Made by a program: the position numbers and the translations under genes. Below are positions 24,022 through 33,953 of a DNA stretch of 64,000 nt, piece after piece; the stretch's first letter is position 1, and each line of letters opens with the position of its first letter. Origin of the DNA: Bacteroidales bacterium UBA5382 (lineage in GTDB: Bacteria > Bacteroidota > Bacteroidia > Bacteroidales > Dysgonomonadaceae); NCBI GenBank assembly GCA_002409745.1, contig DHOU01000009.1:10752-74751 (forward strand), in the 5' to 3' direction. The notes beneath the pieces are model-generated. The model searched no databases, was not told the DNA's origin, and saw only the letters and a program-made list of their open reading frames with translations.

Positions 24022-25130
24022 CCTTTCAACATTTTCTCCATTTCATCGACAATGCGCTCGGCAGAATCGGGTTGAGCAAAAGAACGGATATTTTTTCTCA
24101 ACGAAGCGAGTTGCTTCTCATCGTATATCAAAGCCAAAGCGTGATCGAAAAGCGCAGAAGGCGCATCCGCGTCACGCACCATTATGGCGGCCTCTTTGCC
24201 CACCAATGCCTGTGCATTTTTGGTTTGATGATCTTCCGCCACATTCGGCGAAGGAACTAAAATAACTGCTTTTTCCAATAATGAAAATTCCGAAATAGAA
24301 CCGGCTCCGGCCCGTGAAATCACCAGGTCGGCTACCGAATAAGCATAATCCATGCGTGAAATAAAATCATACAGACGTACATTTCCGGGGATTTCCCCTT
24401 TCACCTGCATCTCCCTCAATTCGTTATAGTAATACTTTCCACATTGCCAAACGACCTGCACCTCCTCGTTAGAAGCCAATTTCGGGAAAGCGGAAATAAT
24501 GCTTTCATTGAGTGTCCGGGCGCCTAAACTACCTCCGACCATCAAAATCGTTTTCTTTTGCGGATCGAGTTGAAAAAACTCATATCCTTTCTGTTTATTC
24601 TCCTTCGACAACACTAAATCCTGGCGGCAAGGATTCCCCGTAATGACGATTTTCTCTTTCGGGAAAAACCGCTCCATCCCTTCGTAAGCGACACAGATTT
24701 TATCGGCTTTCTTCGCCAACATTTTGTTGGTGACGCCGGCATAGGAGTTCTGTTCCTGGATGAGCGTAAGAATACCTTTCGAAGCAGCCGCCCTAAGCGT
24801 CGGAGCGCTTGCATAGCCCCCCACGCCGATGGCGATATCGGGCTTAAACTCATCGATAATTTTACGTACCACCCGCATACTTCGCAATAGTTTAATAGCG
24901 ACCGGAATATTCTTCCACACGTTTTTACGGTCCAATCCCGCAACGGGCAATCCGATAATTTTATATCCGGCGACAGGGACGCGATCCATTTCCATGCGCC
25001 CTTCGGCGCCGACAAATAAAATATCCGCGTCGTTCCAACGATTTTTAATCGCATTCGCTATCGAGATCGCCGGAAAAATATGTCCTCCGGTACCGCCTCC
25101 GCTGATAATCACTTTTACAGGCCTATCCAT
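23997..25130 (-). CDS. murG: Undecaprenyldiphospho-muramoylpentapeptide N-acetylglucosaminyltransferase
   Basis: GT28 glycosyltransferase that converts lipid I to lipid II at the inner face of the membrane. The N-terminal GGGTGGHIFPAISIA is the diphosphate-binding loop; the C-terminal half holds ISRAGAGSISEF and PSPNVAEDHQTKNA for UDP-GlcNAc. 377 residues. The last residues (LANLLIC) come from a short tandem repeat rather than family sequence. It is 12 bases after ftsW. Confidence 0.96.
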   Translation of the reverse strand: MDRPVKVIISGGGTGGHIFPAISIANAIKNRWNDADILFVGAEGRMEMDRVPVAGYKIIGLPVAGLDRKNVWKNIPVAIKLLRSMRVVRKIIDEFKPDIAIGVGGYASAPTLRAAASKGILTLIQEQNSYAGVTNKMLAKKADKICVAYEGMERFFPKEKIVITGNPCRQDLVLSKENKQKGYEFFQLDPQKKTILMVGGSLGARTLNESIISAFPKLASNEEVQVVWQCGKYYYNELREMQVKGEIPGNVRLYDFISRMDYAYSVADLVISRAGAGSISEFSLLEKAVILVPSPNVAEDHQTKNAQALVGKEAAIMVRDADAPSALFDHALALIYDEKQLASLRKNIRSFAQPDSAERIVDEMEKMLKGLANLLIC

Positions 25131-25142
25131 ATTGCTTATCTC

Positions 25143-26507
25143 CTATACCTTAATGATTTCAAATTCCACCTTGTCCTCTAAATGATCAATAGCCTTATCG
25201 GGGGTGCCTCCATTGGAAGAAGGATGATCGTCGTTATCGTCTTTTTTATCCCGTAGAGGATCGTCCTCCTCTTTTTTCCGCCCCATTCCGAAACGGTCGG
25301 CACTTAATATAAGGCCGAAATAGGCGCACGTAATTAATGTGGACGTTCCGCCCCGGCTAATCAACGGTAAAGGTTGACCCGTAACGGGAATCAAATGTAC
25401 CGCTACCGCCATATTGATAAACGCCTGAATCGAGAGCATGAGCGCCGAACCCAACACCAGATATTTAGGGAAAAGTTTGGTCGTTTTCCGCGCAATCATC
25501 CCGGCACGGATAAGAATGACGATATACAACAACAACACAAAAATACCGCCCACGATGCCGAGCTCCTCAATAATAATGGCAAAAATAAAATCGGAATATG
25601 CCTGCGGAAGGAAATCCCGCTCGGTGCTGTTGCCGGGGAATTTCCCGAAAACACCGCCATTGGAAATCGCAATCTTCGCATGCGCCACCTGGTAGTTTTC
25701 ATCGGTAATGGTGAAATACGACTCCTCGGTTTGCTCGGAATGCTTCCCGAAATTCTCAATACGGTTTTGCCAAGTTCCTACACGACTAAGGGCTCCGGAT
25801 TGCGTCCAATCGGCGGGGATTACTTTCAACAGCAATACAAACAAGAGGAGGATTGCGATACCGATTCCCGCCACTTTCAGCAACCGCCACAATTTTACGT
25901 TGCCGATAAACATCAGTAGAAAACATACGCCGAAAAGCAATACGGCCGTGGACAAATTGTCGAGGGCAATAATGACGCATACGCCGATCATCAACCCAAT
26001 CATCCATTTAAACAAGGTACCTTCGTTGGTCTCATTTTGTTTGCTCAATAAGAAAGCGATGGTTCCCATCAACGAAATCTTCGCGATCTCGGACGGTTGT
26101 ATGGTGATGCCGAAAATAGAAATCCAGCGCTCGGCGCCGTTGACGGTAGTACCAATAAAAGGCGTAAGAATCAATAAAATGATCGAAGCCAATAAAATAA
26201 ATATCAGAGACGAGAAATACTTGTAGGGGATATTATGAATCAAGATGATTACCCCCACCCCGCCAATCAGGAACATGGCATGACGAAGTATCGGCCCCCA
26301 TTGATTTTGCTGACGATAGACAATCGTACTTGTAGCACTGAATATCTCGACCAGAGAAATCACGCAAAGGATAATGAATACCGACCATATCACTTTATCC
26401 CCTTTGAATATTCGGGAAAGGCTCCCTCCAATGCCCCCAAATGGGGAGGGTGAATCGCCCGAATCTTGCAAAGCGGGATCTACATTCACGTTATTATTAT
26501 CATCCAT
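25143..26507 (-). CDS. ftsW: Lipid II-polymerising SEDS protein FtsW
   Basis: A 454-residue SEDS glycosyltransferase with about ten membrane helices and the family loops (FIGTTVNGAERWISI, SEIAKISL, PLPLISRGGTS). It partners the FtsI-type PBP in septal wall synthesis. The conserved region begins at LSRIFKGDKVIW (about residue 31). The preceding residues include DSPSPFGGIGGS, encoded by a palindromic repeat, so the cytoplasmic tail looks extended by repeat insertion. The C-terminal 55 residues are a charged cytoplasmic tail. Confidence 0.93.
   Translation of the reverse strand: MDDNNNVNVDPALQDSGDSPSPFGGIGGSLSRIFKGDKVIWSVFIILCVISLVEIFSATSTIVYRQQNQWGPILRHAMFLIGGVGVIILIHNIPYKYFSSLIFILLASIILLILTPFIGTTVNGAERWISIFGITIQPSEIAKISLMGTIAFLLSKQNETNEGTLFKWMIGLMIGVCVIIALDNLSTAVLLFGVCFLLMFIGNVKLWRLLKVAGIGIAILLLFVLLLKVIPADWTQSGALSRVGTWQNRIENFGKHSEQTEESYFTITDENYQVAHAKIAISNGGVFGKFPGNSTERDFLPQAYSDFIFAIIIEELGIVGGIFVLLLYIVILIRAGMIARKTTKLFPKYLVLGSALMLSIQAFINMAVAVHLIPVTGQPLPLISRGGTSTLITCAYFGLILSADRFGMGRKKEEDDPLRDKKDDNDDHPSSNGGTPDKAIDHLEDKVEFEIIKV
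26421..26455. repeat. Palindromic repeat inside the ftsW 5' end
   Basis: CCCTCC ... CCCC ... GGGG-A-GGG palindrome, read in frame as DSPSPFGGIGG. It resembles the modules in the murC tail (SPSPLSRGD) and at 50391-50488 in composition and reading frame. Confidence 0.55.
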
Positions 26508-26581
26508 ATCATTATAAGTTTACTTTCTACTCGTTCATACTTGCCATTTATATTTACGATTAATCGTCTTCTTTCTTCGTA

Positions 26582-26812
26582 CCCCGAAGCTTCCAACGAG
26601 TACCCTGAAGTTCCCAATGAGTTTCCCGAATCTCCCAACGATTACCCTGAAGCTCCCAATAAGTTTCCCGAAGCTCCCAATAAGTTTCCCGAGGCTGCTA
26701 ATGAGTTTTCCGAAGCTCCCAAAGACTACCCTGAAGCTACTAATGAGTACCCTGAAGCCCGCAAAGAGTTTCCCGAAGTTACTAAAGAGTTTCCCGAAGC
26801 TTTCAACAAGCA
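26582..26812. repeat. Eleven-copy 21-bp tandem repeat upstream of ftsW
   Basis: Eleven degenerate 21-bp units with consensus near CCCGAAGCTCCCAATAAGTT. Being a multiple of three, the array is open on both strands: PEAPNKF-type heptapeptides on the plus strand and SFGKLIG-type on the minus. It lies between murD and ftsW with no flanking direct repeats. Units differ mainly at the same internal positions. The frames (26466-26876 plus, 26535-26825 minus) are not called as genes. Confidence 0.85.
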
Positions 26813-26820
26813 TCCCGTCC

Positions 26821-26892
26821 CTCATACTTCATACTTCATAGTTCATAGTTCATACTTCATACCTCATACCTCATAGTTCATAATTCACACCT
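26821..26892. repeat. 7-bp tandem repeat TCATANN after murD
   Basis: About ten heptamers (TCATACT, TCATAGT, TCATACC, TCATAAT). It begins about 4 bases after the murD stop. On the transcribed strand each unit contains TATGA, so ATGA start/stop overlaps recur in all frames. Confidence 0.85.
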
Positions 26893-26895
26893 CGT

Positions 26896-28239
26896 TCACA
26901 GCTTTCTCACCCACTCTTTAAACTGATCACCCCGGTCTTCGTAACTTTCAAAGAGATCGAAACTGGCACAACAAGGCGATAACAACACGGTATCGCCCTT
27001 TTCGGCAGAACCATACGCTAATGAAACAGCTTCCTGCATCGAAGAAGCGTCTTTTATATCCGGGACTTTTCCGTCGAAAAATGCATGCAACTTGCTATTG
27101 TCTTTTCCGAGGAATATCAATGTGCGCACCTTCCTCAATACTAAATCTTCAATTTCAGAATAATCGTTTCCTTTATCCTTTCCTCCGAGGATCAGCACGA
27201 TTTTAGTACGGACACTCTGCAAAGCGTACCAGCACGAGTTGACATTCGTCGCTTTCGAGTCGTTGATGTATTGTACGCCACGAACGACAGCTACCTTTTC
27301 CAGGCGATGAGGCACTCCCTTAAAGTCGGCAAGTGATTGACGCAACGTCTCGTCCTGAATATCGAGCAGTTTGGCGACGATTCCCGAAGCCAACGAATTA
27401 TACAAGTTGTGCGTACCCTCCAAAGCCAATAAATCCAAGTCCATATTGAATGTATTATTATTTACATGTATCACCACTTCGTTATTGTCGGCATAAGCAA
27501 CAGTGTCGTCGCGCTTCTCCGCCGAAAAAGGGAGGAGTGACGACAGCGGTTTCAGTTTCCTGATTTCTTTGGTCACCACGGGATCATCGACCCAATAGAT
27601 CAAAGCATCATTCACCTTTTGATTTCGAATGATTCTCATTTTAGCATCGACATACAGTTGCATATCATGATCATACCGGTCGAGATGATCCGGCGTAATA
27701 TTGAGCAACACCGCAATATCGGCTTTAAAATCGAATACCCCCTCTAATTGGAAGCTGCTTAACTCCAGGACATAGTAATCGAAATGATCTTCCGCCACCT
27801 GACGGGCGAAACTCTTTCCGATGTTTCCTCCCAGTCCCACATTAAAGCCCGCAGACTTCAAAATATGGTACACCAAGCTGGTCGTGGTGGTTTTACCGTT
27901 ACTGCCGGTAATGCAAATCATTTTTGCATTCGTAAACCGTCCGCCGAATTCGATTTCGGAAATGACCGGTATTCCCTTTGCAATAATCTTCTGCATGATA
28001 GCAGTCGTATTGGGAATGCCGGGACTTTTAATGATCTCATGCGCCGCTAAAATCGTCTGTTCGGTATGCCCGTTTTCTTCAAAGGGAATGCCATAGTCTG
28101 TCAACGTCTTGCGATATTCCTCCTTTAAAGAGCCGCTGTCCGATAAAAAGACTTCATATCCTTTTGCCTGCGCGAGAATAGCCGATCCGACGCCGCTTTC
28201 TCCCCCTCCGAGCACCACGATTAATAATTTACGTTCCAT
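26896..28239 (-). CDS. murD: UDP-N-acetylmuramoylalanine--D-glutamate ligase
   Basis: Mur ligase adding D-Glu to UDP-MurNAc-L-Ala. 447 residues with N-terminal VVLGGGESGVGSAILA, ATP loop ITGSNGKTTTT (about 111-121), ELSSFQLEG and HRLEKV. Length is normal and the C-terminus ends cleanly before a repeat array. Confidence 0.96.
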   Translation of the reverse strand: MERKLLIVVLGGGESGVGSAILAQAKGYEVFLSDSGSLKEEYRKTLTDYGIPFEENGHTEQTILAAHEIIKSPGIPNTTAIMQKIIAKGIPVISEIEFGGRFTNAKMICITGSNGKTTTTSLVYHILKSAGFNVGLGGNIGKSFARQVAEDHFDYYVLELSSFQLEGVFDFKADIAVLLNITPDHLDRYDHDMQLYVDAKMRIIRNQKVNDALIYWVDDPVVTKEIRKLKPLSSLLPFSAEKRDDTVAYADNNEVVIHVNNNTFNMDLDLLALEGTHNLYNSLASGIVAKLLDIQDETLRQSLADFKGVPHRLEKVAVVRGVQYINDSKATNVNSCWYALQSVRTKIVLILGGKDKGNDYSEIEDLVLRKVRTLIFLGKDNSKLHAFFDGKVPDIKDASSMQEAVSLAYGSAEKGDTVLLSPCCASFDLFESYEDRGDQFKEWVRKL

Positions 28240-28250
28240 ATTTTCCTAAT

Positions 28251-28383
28251 CTTCAGTCTTCAGTCTTCAGTCTCCGGTCTCCAGTCTTCAGCCCCGGTCT
28301 CCAGCCTCCGGTCTGCAGTCTCCGGTCTCCGGTCTCCAGCCTCCGGTCTCCAATCTCTAACCTCTAACCTCTAACCTCCAGTC
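28251..28383. repeat. 7-bp tandem repeat CTCCGGT/CTTCAGT between mraY and murD
   Basis: About nineteen heptamers (CTTCAGT, CTCCGGT, CTCCAGC, CTCTAAC). The array abuts the stop codon of mraY and runs to within about 12 bases of the murD start, filling the whole spacer. Confidence 0.88.
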
Positions 28384-29643
28384 TCATCTCATTTTCAATG
28401 TCAATACCGCGAATACCGCCAGAATGATCGTTATCAACCAAAAGCGAACCACAATCTTCGGCTCGGTGATCGGGATAATCGGGTTTTGAATCAGGGCATC
28501 GATACCGGCATTGCCTTGCTTTTGAAAATGATGATGCAAAGGCGCCATTTTAAACACCCGCTTTCCGAAACCATACCGTTTTTTGGTGACTTTGAAGTAC
28601 ACCCTTTGTATAATGACCGACAATGCCTCCACAAAGAAAACGCCACATAAGATGGGCAATAATAATTCTTTATGGATCAATATCGAGAATACGCCGATAA
28701 TCCCCCCGATAGCGAGGCTTCCGGTATCGCCCATGAATACTTGTGCGGGATAAGAATTATACCACAAAAAGCCGATGGTTGCCCCCACAAACGCCGAAGC
28801 AAATACCATCAGTTCGTCACTTCCGGGGATATACATAATATTGAGATACGAGGCGAAGTCGACACGCCCCGACACATACGCCAATATTCCCAATGCGACG
28901 CCGATGATTCCCGACGTGCCCGATGTGAGGCCGTCTAAACCATCGGTCAGGTTGGCGCTGTTCGACACCGCCGTTACAATAAAAATCACGACCAGCACAA
29001 ACACGACCCATACCGCTTCATCGGCAAAATCGCCCATCCAGGAAACCAACGACCGGTAATCGAAATTATTATTCTTGACAAAAGGAATCGTCGTTTTCGT
29101 GCTTTTAATTTCATTCTCCTGATAATTGACTTCTTCAATGACATTATTCACCCTTACTTCCGTATTTTCGCGCGACACGATATCGGGACTCAAAAACATG
29201 GTCACTCCCACAATCAACCCCAAGCCTATCTGGGCAATAATCTTGAACTTCCCTTTCAGCCCGTCTTTGTCTTTCTTAAACACCTTTATATAATCGTCGA
29301 TAAAGCCGAGAACACCCAGCCATATCGTACTGACGATCATAAGAATAATATAGATATTTTCGAGCTTCCCGAACAAGAGGATGGGAACAAGGATGGAAAT
29401 GATAATGATAACACCCCCCATCGTGGGCGTACCGGCTTTACTGTATTGCCCCTCGATGTCGAGCGCACGGATGGTTTCACCGATTTGTTTCTTTTGCAAT
29501 TTGTGGATTATATTTTTCCCGAAAAATATAGCGATGACAAGCGCCACAAGGGCGGCCATCGCCGAACGGAATGTCACGAACTGAAACATTCCCGCGCCGG
29601 GAAAATCAAATTGATCTAAATATTCGAATAGATAATATAACAT
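28384..29643 (-). CDS. mraY: Phospho-N-acetylmuramoyl-pentapeptide-transferase
   Basis: Makes lipid I from UDP-MurNAc-pentapeptide and undecaprenyl phosphate. A 419-residue polytopic membrane enzyme with [21 protein letters not shown] and the HHHFQ motif. It is about 55 residues longer than proteobacterial MraY because of an insertion near residues 175-225 ([10 protein letters not shown] ... NNNFDYRSL), as is usual in Bacteroidota. Confidence 0.96.
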   Translation of the reverse strand: MLYYLFEYLDQFDFPGAGMFQFVTFRSAMAALVALVIAIFFGKNIIHKLQKKQIGETIRALDIEGQYSKAGTPTMGGVIIIISILVPILLFGKLENIYIILMIVSTIWLGVLGFIDDYIKVFKKDKDGLKGKFKIIAQIGLGLIVGVTMFLSPDIVSRENTEVRVNNVIEEVNYQENEIKSTKTTIPFVKNNNFDYRSLVSWMGDFADEAVWVVFVLVVIFIVTAVSNSANLTDGLDGLTSGTSGIIGVALGILAYVSGRVDFASYLNIMYIPGSDELMVFASAFVGATIGFLWYNSYPAQVFMGDTGSLAIGGIIGVFSILIHKELLLPILCGVFFVEALSVIIQRVYFKVTKKRYGFGKRVFKMAPLHHHFQKQGNAGIDALIQNPIIPITEPKIVVRFWLITIILAVFAVLTLKMR

Positions 29644-29755
29644 GCTATTAATCTGCTAATCTACTAATTTGCTAATATGCTAATATGCTAATATGCTAAT
29701 ATGCTAATTCGCTAATTTGCTAATCTACTAATTCGCTAATTTGCTAATTTATTCA
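29644..29755. repeat. 8-bp tandem repeat GCTAATNN between murE and mraY
   Basis: About thirteen octamers (GCTAATAT, GCTAATTT, ACTAATTC and others). The array fills the whole spacer. On the coding strand it provides the last codons (KLAN) and the stop TAG of murE. Confidence 0.9.
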
Positions 29756-31199
29756 TCAATTCATCAACAACTTCCTTATCATCGAAATGATGTTTTACCC
29801 CCTTTATTTCCTGATAATCCTCATGCCCTTTTCCGGCAATCAAAATCACATCGCCGGGTTTGGCCAAAGCATAAGCTGTCTTTATCGCCTCACGACGGTC
29901 TAAAATGGAAATCACGGCCGACTTTTCCTCTTCGGTGAGCCCGTTGAGCATATCATTCAGAATCTCTTGCGGATCTTCGAACCTCGGATTATCGGAAGTA
30001 AACACCACGCGGTCGCTTAACCTCACCGCTTCGCGCGCCATAATGGGACGCTTGGTTTTATCGCGGTTGCCCCCGCAGCCGACAACGGTAATCACCTGCC
30101 CTCTTTTGTTCAACACCTCGTGAATGGCATTCAAGACATTGGTCAAAGCGTCGGGCGTATGCGCGTAATCGACAATAGCGGTGATATTACGCGGCGAACG
30201 AATGGTTTGAAAGCGTCCCGCCACGGGCTTTAACAACGTCAGGACACGCAACACTTCGTCGCGATCGAATCCCAGCAATAATGCTCCGGCATACACCGCC
30301 AGCAGGTTATACACATTGAATACTCCTACAAATTGCACCACCAGGGGTTTATTACTAAACTCGACATACGTGCCGTCGAAATGCTTTTCAACGATGCGTC
30401 CCTTAAAATCGGCTACCGTTTTTAGCGAATAGAAATATTGTTCGGCTTTTGTATTTTGCAACATCACGCTTCCGTTCTTATCATCGTAATTGCTAAGCGC
30501 GAACGACGAAGCCGGCAAGTCATCGAAAAACGATTTTTTCACATTCCGGTACTCCAGCATATTCTTGTGATAATCCAAATGATCCTGGGTGAGGTTCGTA
30601 AATATTCCGCCCTCAAAATGCAATCCGTACACGCGTTTTTGATGGATGGCATGGGAACTCACTTCCATAAAGGCGTATTCGCATCCGGCATCGACCATTT
30701 TACGGAGAAACTCATTCAATAAGATCGGATCGAGCGTCGTGTGGGTGGTCGGATAACGTTCGTCGTTTACATAATTGGCCACAGTTGAAAGCAGTCCTGC
30801 CGAATGGCCCATCGCACGAACCATATTATATAATAAGGTGGCGACGGTCGTTTTTCCGTTTGTGCCCGTTACCCCTACGAGCGTTAAATGCTTGGAAGGA
30901 TTGCCGTACCAAGCGGCGGCAATTTGCGCTAACGCGACGGCGCTGTTCTCGACGCGCACATACGTGGCTTTGGAAAAATATTCTTCGATCATCGGCTTGT
31001 CGTACACAATTAGTGTGGCTTCCTGCTCGATAGCCTTACCGATGTAGGCATGCCCGTCGGTACAAATGCCTTCGACGGCAATAAATAAAAACCCGGGTTT
31101 CACCTGGCGGGAATCGGAAGTGATTCCTTTTATATCGATATCGACATCCCCATGAATGTCTATGACCTTGCATTTTTGAATAAGTTTTTTTGCTTTCAT
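29736..31199 (-). CDS. murE: UDP-N-acetylmuramoyl-tripeptide synthetase (meso-diaminopimelate-adding)
   Basis: Adds the third stem residue. 487 residues with ATP loop [11 protein letters not shown] (about 111-121), YAHTPDAL and SDNPRFEDP; the DNPR motif marks meso-diaminopimelate-specific MurE rather than Lys. Its final residues and stop come from the adjacent octamer array. It starts 9 bases after the PBP gene. Confidence 0.96.
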   Translation of the reverse strand: MKAKKLIQKCKVIDIHGDVDIDIKGITSDSRQVKPGFLFIAVEGICTDGHAYIGKAIEQEATLIVYDKPMIEEYFSKATYVRVENSAVALAQIAAAWYGNPSKHLTLVGVTGTNGKTTVATLLYNMVRAMGHSAGLLSTVANYVNDERYPTTHTTLDPILLNEFLRKMVDAGCEYAFMEVSSHAIHQKRVYGLHFEGGIFTNLTQDHLDYHKNMLEYRNVKKSFFDDLPASSFALSNYDDKNGSVMLQNTKAEQYFYSLKTVADFKGRIVEKHFDGTYVEFSNKPLVVQFVGVFNVYNLLAVYAGALLLGFDRDEVLRVLTLLKPVAGRFQTIRSPRNITAIVDYAHTPDALTNVLNAIHEVLNKRGQVITVVGCGGNRDKTKRPIMAREAVRLSDRVVFTSDNPRFEDPQEILNDMLNGLTEEEKSAVISILDRREAIKTAYALAKPGDVILIAGKGHEDYQEIKGVKHHFDDKEVVDELMNKLAN

Positions 31200-31208
31200 A
31201 TCGCTTCT

Positions 31209-33410
31209 CTATTGTAATGTAATACTAATGGTGGTTCCTCTTATTATCTTCTGGCCGGGTAGGAACGACTGCGCGACCACCTTGCCCGCACCGGTTAAAT
31301 TGACCCTCAAGCCCGACTTTTCGAGTAAATATACGGCATCGCGTGCACCCATCCCGGTTACGTCGGGAACCAATCCTTCCTTGCGCGGCAACGGATTGGG
31401 ACGATAGGTGTCATCGGCATAAGACCAGTTCACCCATTCGGCCTGTTGGGGCAGTTCTTCCACCGCAAGGTTGAGTTTACGCATCAGCACTTGATTGTTT
31501 TCCCAGAACCCGTTTTTCACCACCGGCATTTTTTGCAGAGTCGAATCGACACGGCATTCTTCGGGCGATAAGCGGGCGTTTCGGATATAAATTTGTTCGG
31601 CAATATTTTTCAACACAATCGCCGTTTGCCAACCGTAGGCCATGGTTTGCGGTTTGCGGATGCCGATGAAACAGGTATATTGCGGGTCGTCGGCGGGAAA
31701 ATATCCGCAAAACGAAATGTAACTGCCTCCGCCATATCCTCCCCCCGAAGCGATGAGCGCTGTTCCGGTCTTGCCGGCAATCGGAAACAAATCGGATTTG
31801 CCCATCTTTCCGGTTCCTTCCTCTACCACGCCCAGCAACATATCTTTCACCTCGGCCAAGGTGCTTTCCTTACACATTTGCGGAGTGATAACCTCCGCTT
31901 CGAACTCTTTCACCCGTTTGCCGTTTTTGGTAAATTCTTTTACTAAAAACGGTTTAATCATTTTGCCGTTGTTGGCAATTCCATTATAAAACATCAACAT
32001 GTAAATAGGAGGTATCTGCGTTTCATATCCGAACGACATCCACGGCAGAGTGGTTTTCGACCACGGATTGCGTTTATCGTCGGGGTAACGTATCGCCGAA
32101 GTCCCTTCGATTCCACTGAGCGGCACATCCCACGTAAGTTGCTTCCTCAAGCCCATCCGGTCGATGGCATCGACATATTTGCGCGGTTGGGCGCCATAAG
32201 CTTGAACCGCGAGCTTGGCCATAACAATGTTCGACGAGACTTCGATACCTTCTTTCACCGTCAGGTAACCCCGGTCGCGTCCTTGCCGCCAGTAATGGTC
32301 GCGCACCCACTTGCCTTTATATTGATACAAGCCGCTGCCCACGTGAAACGAGTCGGTGGGCGTTATCAATCCGTCGTCGAGCGCCGCCATGACCGTCACG
32401 GTTTTAAAGGTCGACCCGGGTTCGCCCATATAAGAGAACGCGTTGGGATTTCCCTCGGCATAGCCGCCGTTTTTCATCCGGTCTAAATTGACAATGCCGC
32501 GTATCTCTCCGGTTTTCACTTCCATGATGATGGCCGTACCCGACTCGGCATTGGTTTCGATGAGTTTATTACGCAATTCGCGTTCGGCAACATCTTGAAT
32601 ATCGTCATCGAGTGTCGTCACCACATCGTACCCGTCCTGAGCCGGTATTTCCACCACATCCATCCATTTACCCTGAATCTTTTGCCGGTTTTTCACACCG
32701 TCGACGCCTCTGAGCAGCGAGTCGTATTTCATTTCCAAACCGCTGGCCCCTCCCTTGGCCAAGTCTTTATACACACTGCCCACCGTACGGGTAGCCAGGT
32801 TTCCGAAGGGTTTCTTGCGCGCGTTCTTTTCTTCGGCTATCAAACCGCTCCTGTTCGAGCGTTGATTGAGGAACGGATAGGTGCGTATCTCCTTCAAATC
32901 GACATACGATATATCCCGCCGTATAATCCGCACATAACGGGAGCGGAGAGATACCCGCTTGTCGATGCCTTTGGATTGGTTGTTGTGAATTTGACGGTCT
33001 TCCTTTTCACGCAGTTTCCACCCGTTGAGAATGACATTTTTATATTGGCCGGCCGAGCGGTCGGGGAATTTTTTCGATAACGCCTTCGAGAGGTCGCCTA
33101 CATATTTCATCAAAGTGTCTTTCGACATTCCTTCGGCCCGGAAGTCGATGTAAATTCCGTACAACGGTTCGCTGGCGGCGAGCAGTTGTCCGTCGTGCGT
33201 AAAGATATTGCCCCGCTTGGGAAGAATCACCCGGTCTTTTATCACGGTCTCCTTCTCTCCCACCTCACGCCATTTTTTGCCTTCGGCGGAGAAGACGACT
33301 TTTCCGGCAGAAAAGATGATCATCACGGCAAAAATCAGCAAAAAGGTCACGATAAGGCCATATCTGCCTAAAATTCGTTTCTTGTCATTTACGGGTTCCT
33401 GCTCTTTCAT
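31209..33410 (-). CDS. ftsI: Division-specific class B penicillin-binding protein with PASTA domain
   Basis: Septal peptidoglycan transpeptidase, 733 residues. One N-terminal membrane helix (about 15-38) and a dimerisation domain precede a transpeptidase domain with STFK (Ser333-Lys336), SSN and KTGTA. A C-terminal PASTA repeat (about 665-733, VPDVTGMGARDAVYLLEKSGL) follows. It acts with FtsW. Confidence 0.95.
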   Translation of the reverse strand: MKEQEPVNDKKRILGRYGLIVTFLLIFAVMIIFSAGKVVFSAEGKKWREVGEKETVIKDRVILPKRGNIFTHDGQLLAASEPLYGIYIDFRAEGMSKDTLMKYVGDLSKALSKKFPDRSAGQYKNVILNGWKLREKEDRQIHNNQSKGIDKRVSLRSRYVRIIRRDISYVDLKEIRTYPFLNQRSNRSGLIAEEKNARKKPFGNLATRTVGSVYKDLAKGGASGLEMKYDSLLRGVDGVKNRQKIQGKWMDVVEIPAQDGYDVVTTLDDDIQDVAERELRNKLIETNAESGTAIIMEVKTGEIRGIVNLDRMKNGGYAEGNPNAFSYMGEPGSTFKTVTVMAALDDGLITPTDSFHVGSGLYQYKGKWVRDHYWRQGRDRGYLTVKEGIEVSSNIVMAKLAVQAYGAQPRKYVDAIDRMGLRKQLTWDVPLSGIEGTSAIRYPDDKRNPWSKTTLPWMSFGYETQIPPIYMLMFYNGIANNGKMIKPFLVKEFTKNGKRVKEFEAEVITPQMCKESTLAEVKDMLLGVVEEGTGKMGKSDLFPIAGKTGTALIASGGGYGGGSYISFCGYFPADDPQYTCFIGIRKPQTMAYGWQTAIVLKNIAEQIYIRNARLSPEECRVDSTLQKMPVVKNGFWENNQVLMRKLNLAVEELPQQAEWVNWSYADDTYRPNPLPRKEGLVPDVTGMGARDAVYLLEKSGLRVNLTGAGKVVAQSFLPGQKIIRGTTISITLQ

Positions 33411-33485
33411 TTTTATTTGACCTATTGTATCGAATTACAGCCGCCGCCCATTCCGTCTACCGGTCGGTAGATCTTCGGCATCACC

Positions 33486-33582
33486 TGTAATTCGTAATTT
33501 GTAATTCGTAATTCGTAATTTGTAATTTGCAATTTGTAATTCGTAATTTGTAATTCGTAATTTGCAATTTGTAATTTGTAAT
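33486..33582. repeat. 7-bp tandem repeat GTAATTY after ftsL
   Basis: About fourteen heptamers (GTAATTC, GTAATTT, GCAATTT). The array starts about 12 bases past the ftsL stop and lies 75 bases before the ftsI start. Confidence 0.9.
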
Positions 33583-33594
33583 AGTCTCCAATCA

Positions 33595-33948
33595 TCATTT
33601 TTTTTCTTTCGAATCACTTTTTTCGATGCGGTAGATCGGATCGGTGGATATCGACAAATCGAGCCCCGCATCTTTCACCGCTTTTTCGATTTGCGTTTGG
33701 CGGCTGATTTCGGTCAGGCTCGACGAGATGGTGAGCGACTCGTACTTGGCGTCTTTCAATTCCTTTTGAAGACGTTCTATATCCGCCATCCGCTGCAATA
33801 CCGTATAACGATGGCTGATAAAAACAAATATGATCACCACCAAAATAACGATGAAGCGCATGTTTCGCATCAAGACGTTTTCCGTAAGAACGCTTCCTCC
33901 GAAAACATGCACAAACGATTTCCGTATGTGGCCGAAATTAATTTTCAT
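33595..33948 (-). CDS. ftsL: FtsL-like division protein
   Basis: A 117-residue bitopic protein with one membrane helix (about 30-46) and a periplasmic coiled coil (MADIERLQKELKDAKYESLTISSSLTEIS). It lies between rsmH and ftsI, the ftsL position, and fits the Bacteroidota FtsL_2 type. It would link FtsQ to FtsW/FtsI. Sequence similarity to proteobacterial FtsL is too low to see; the call rests on place and topology. Confidence 0.85.
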   Translation of the reverse strand: MKINFGHIRKSFVHVFGGSVLTENVLMRNMRFIVILVVIIFVFISHRYTVLQRMADIERLQKELKDAKYESLTISSSLTEISRQTQIEKAVKDAGLDLSISTDPIYRIEKSDSKEKK

Positions 33949-33953
33949 CTTCT

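Noticed and set aside
26466..26876. 136-codon plus-strand frame of PEAPNKF repeats
   Set aside because: It starts inside ftsW in antisense and is open only because the 21-bp unit is a multiple of three; the opposite strand is equally open. Treated as repeat DNA.
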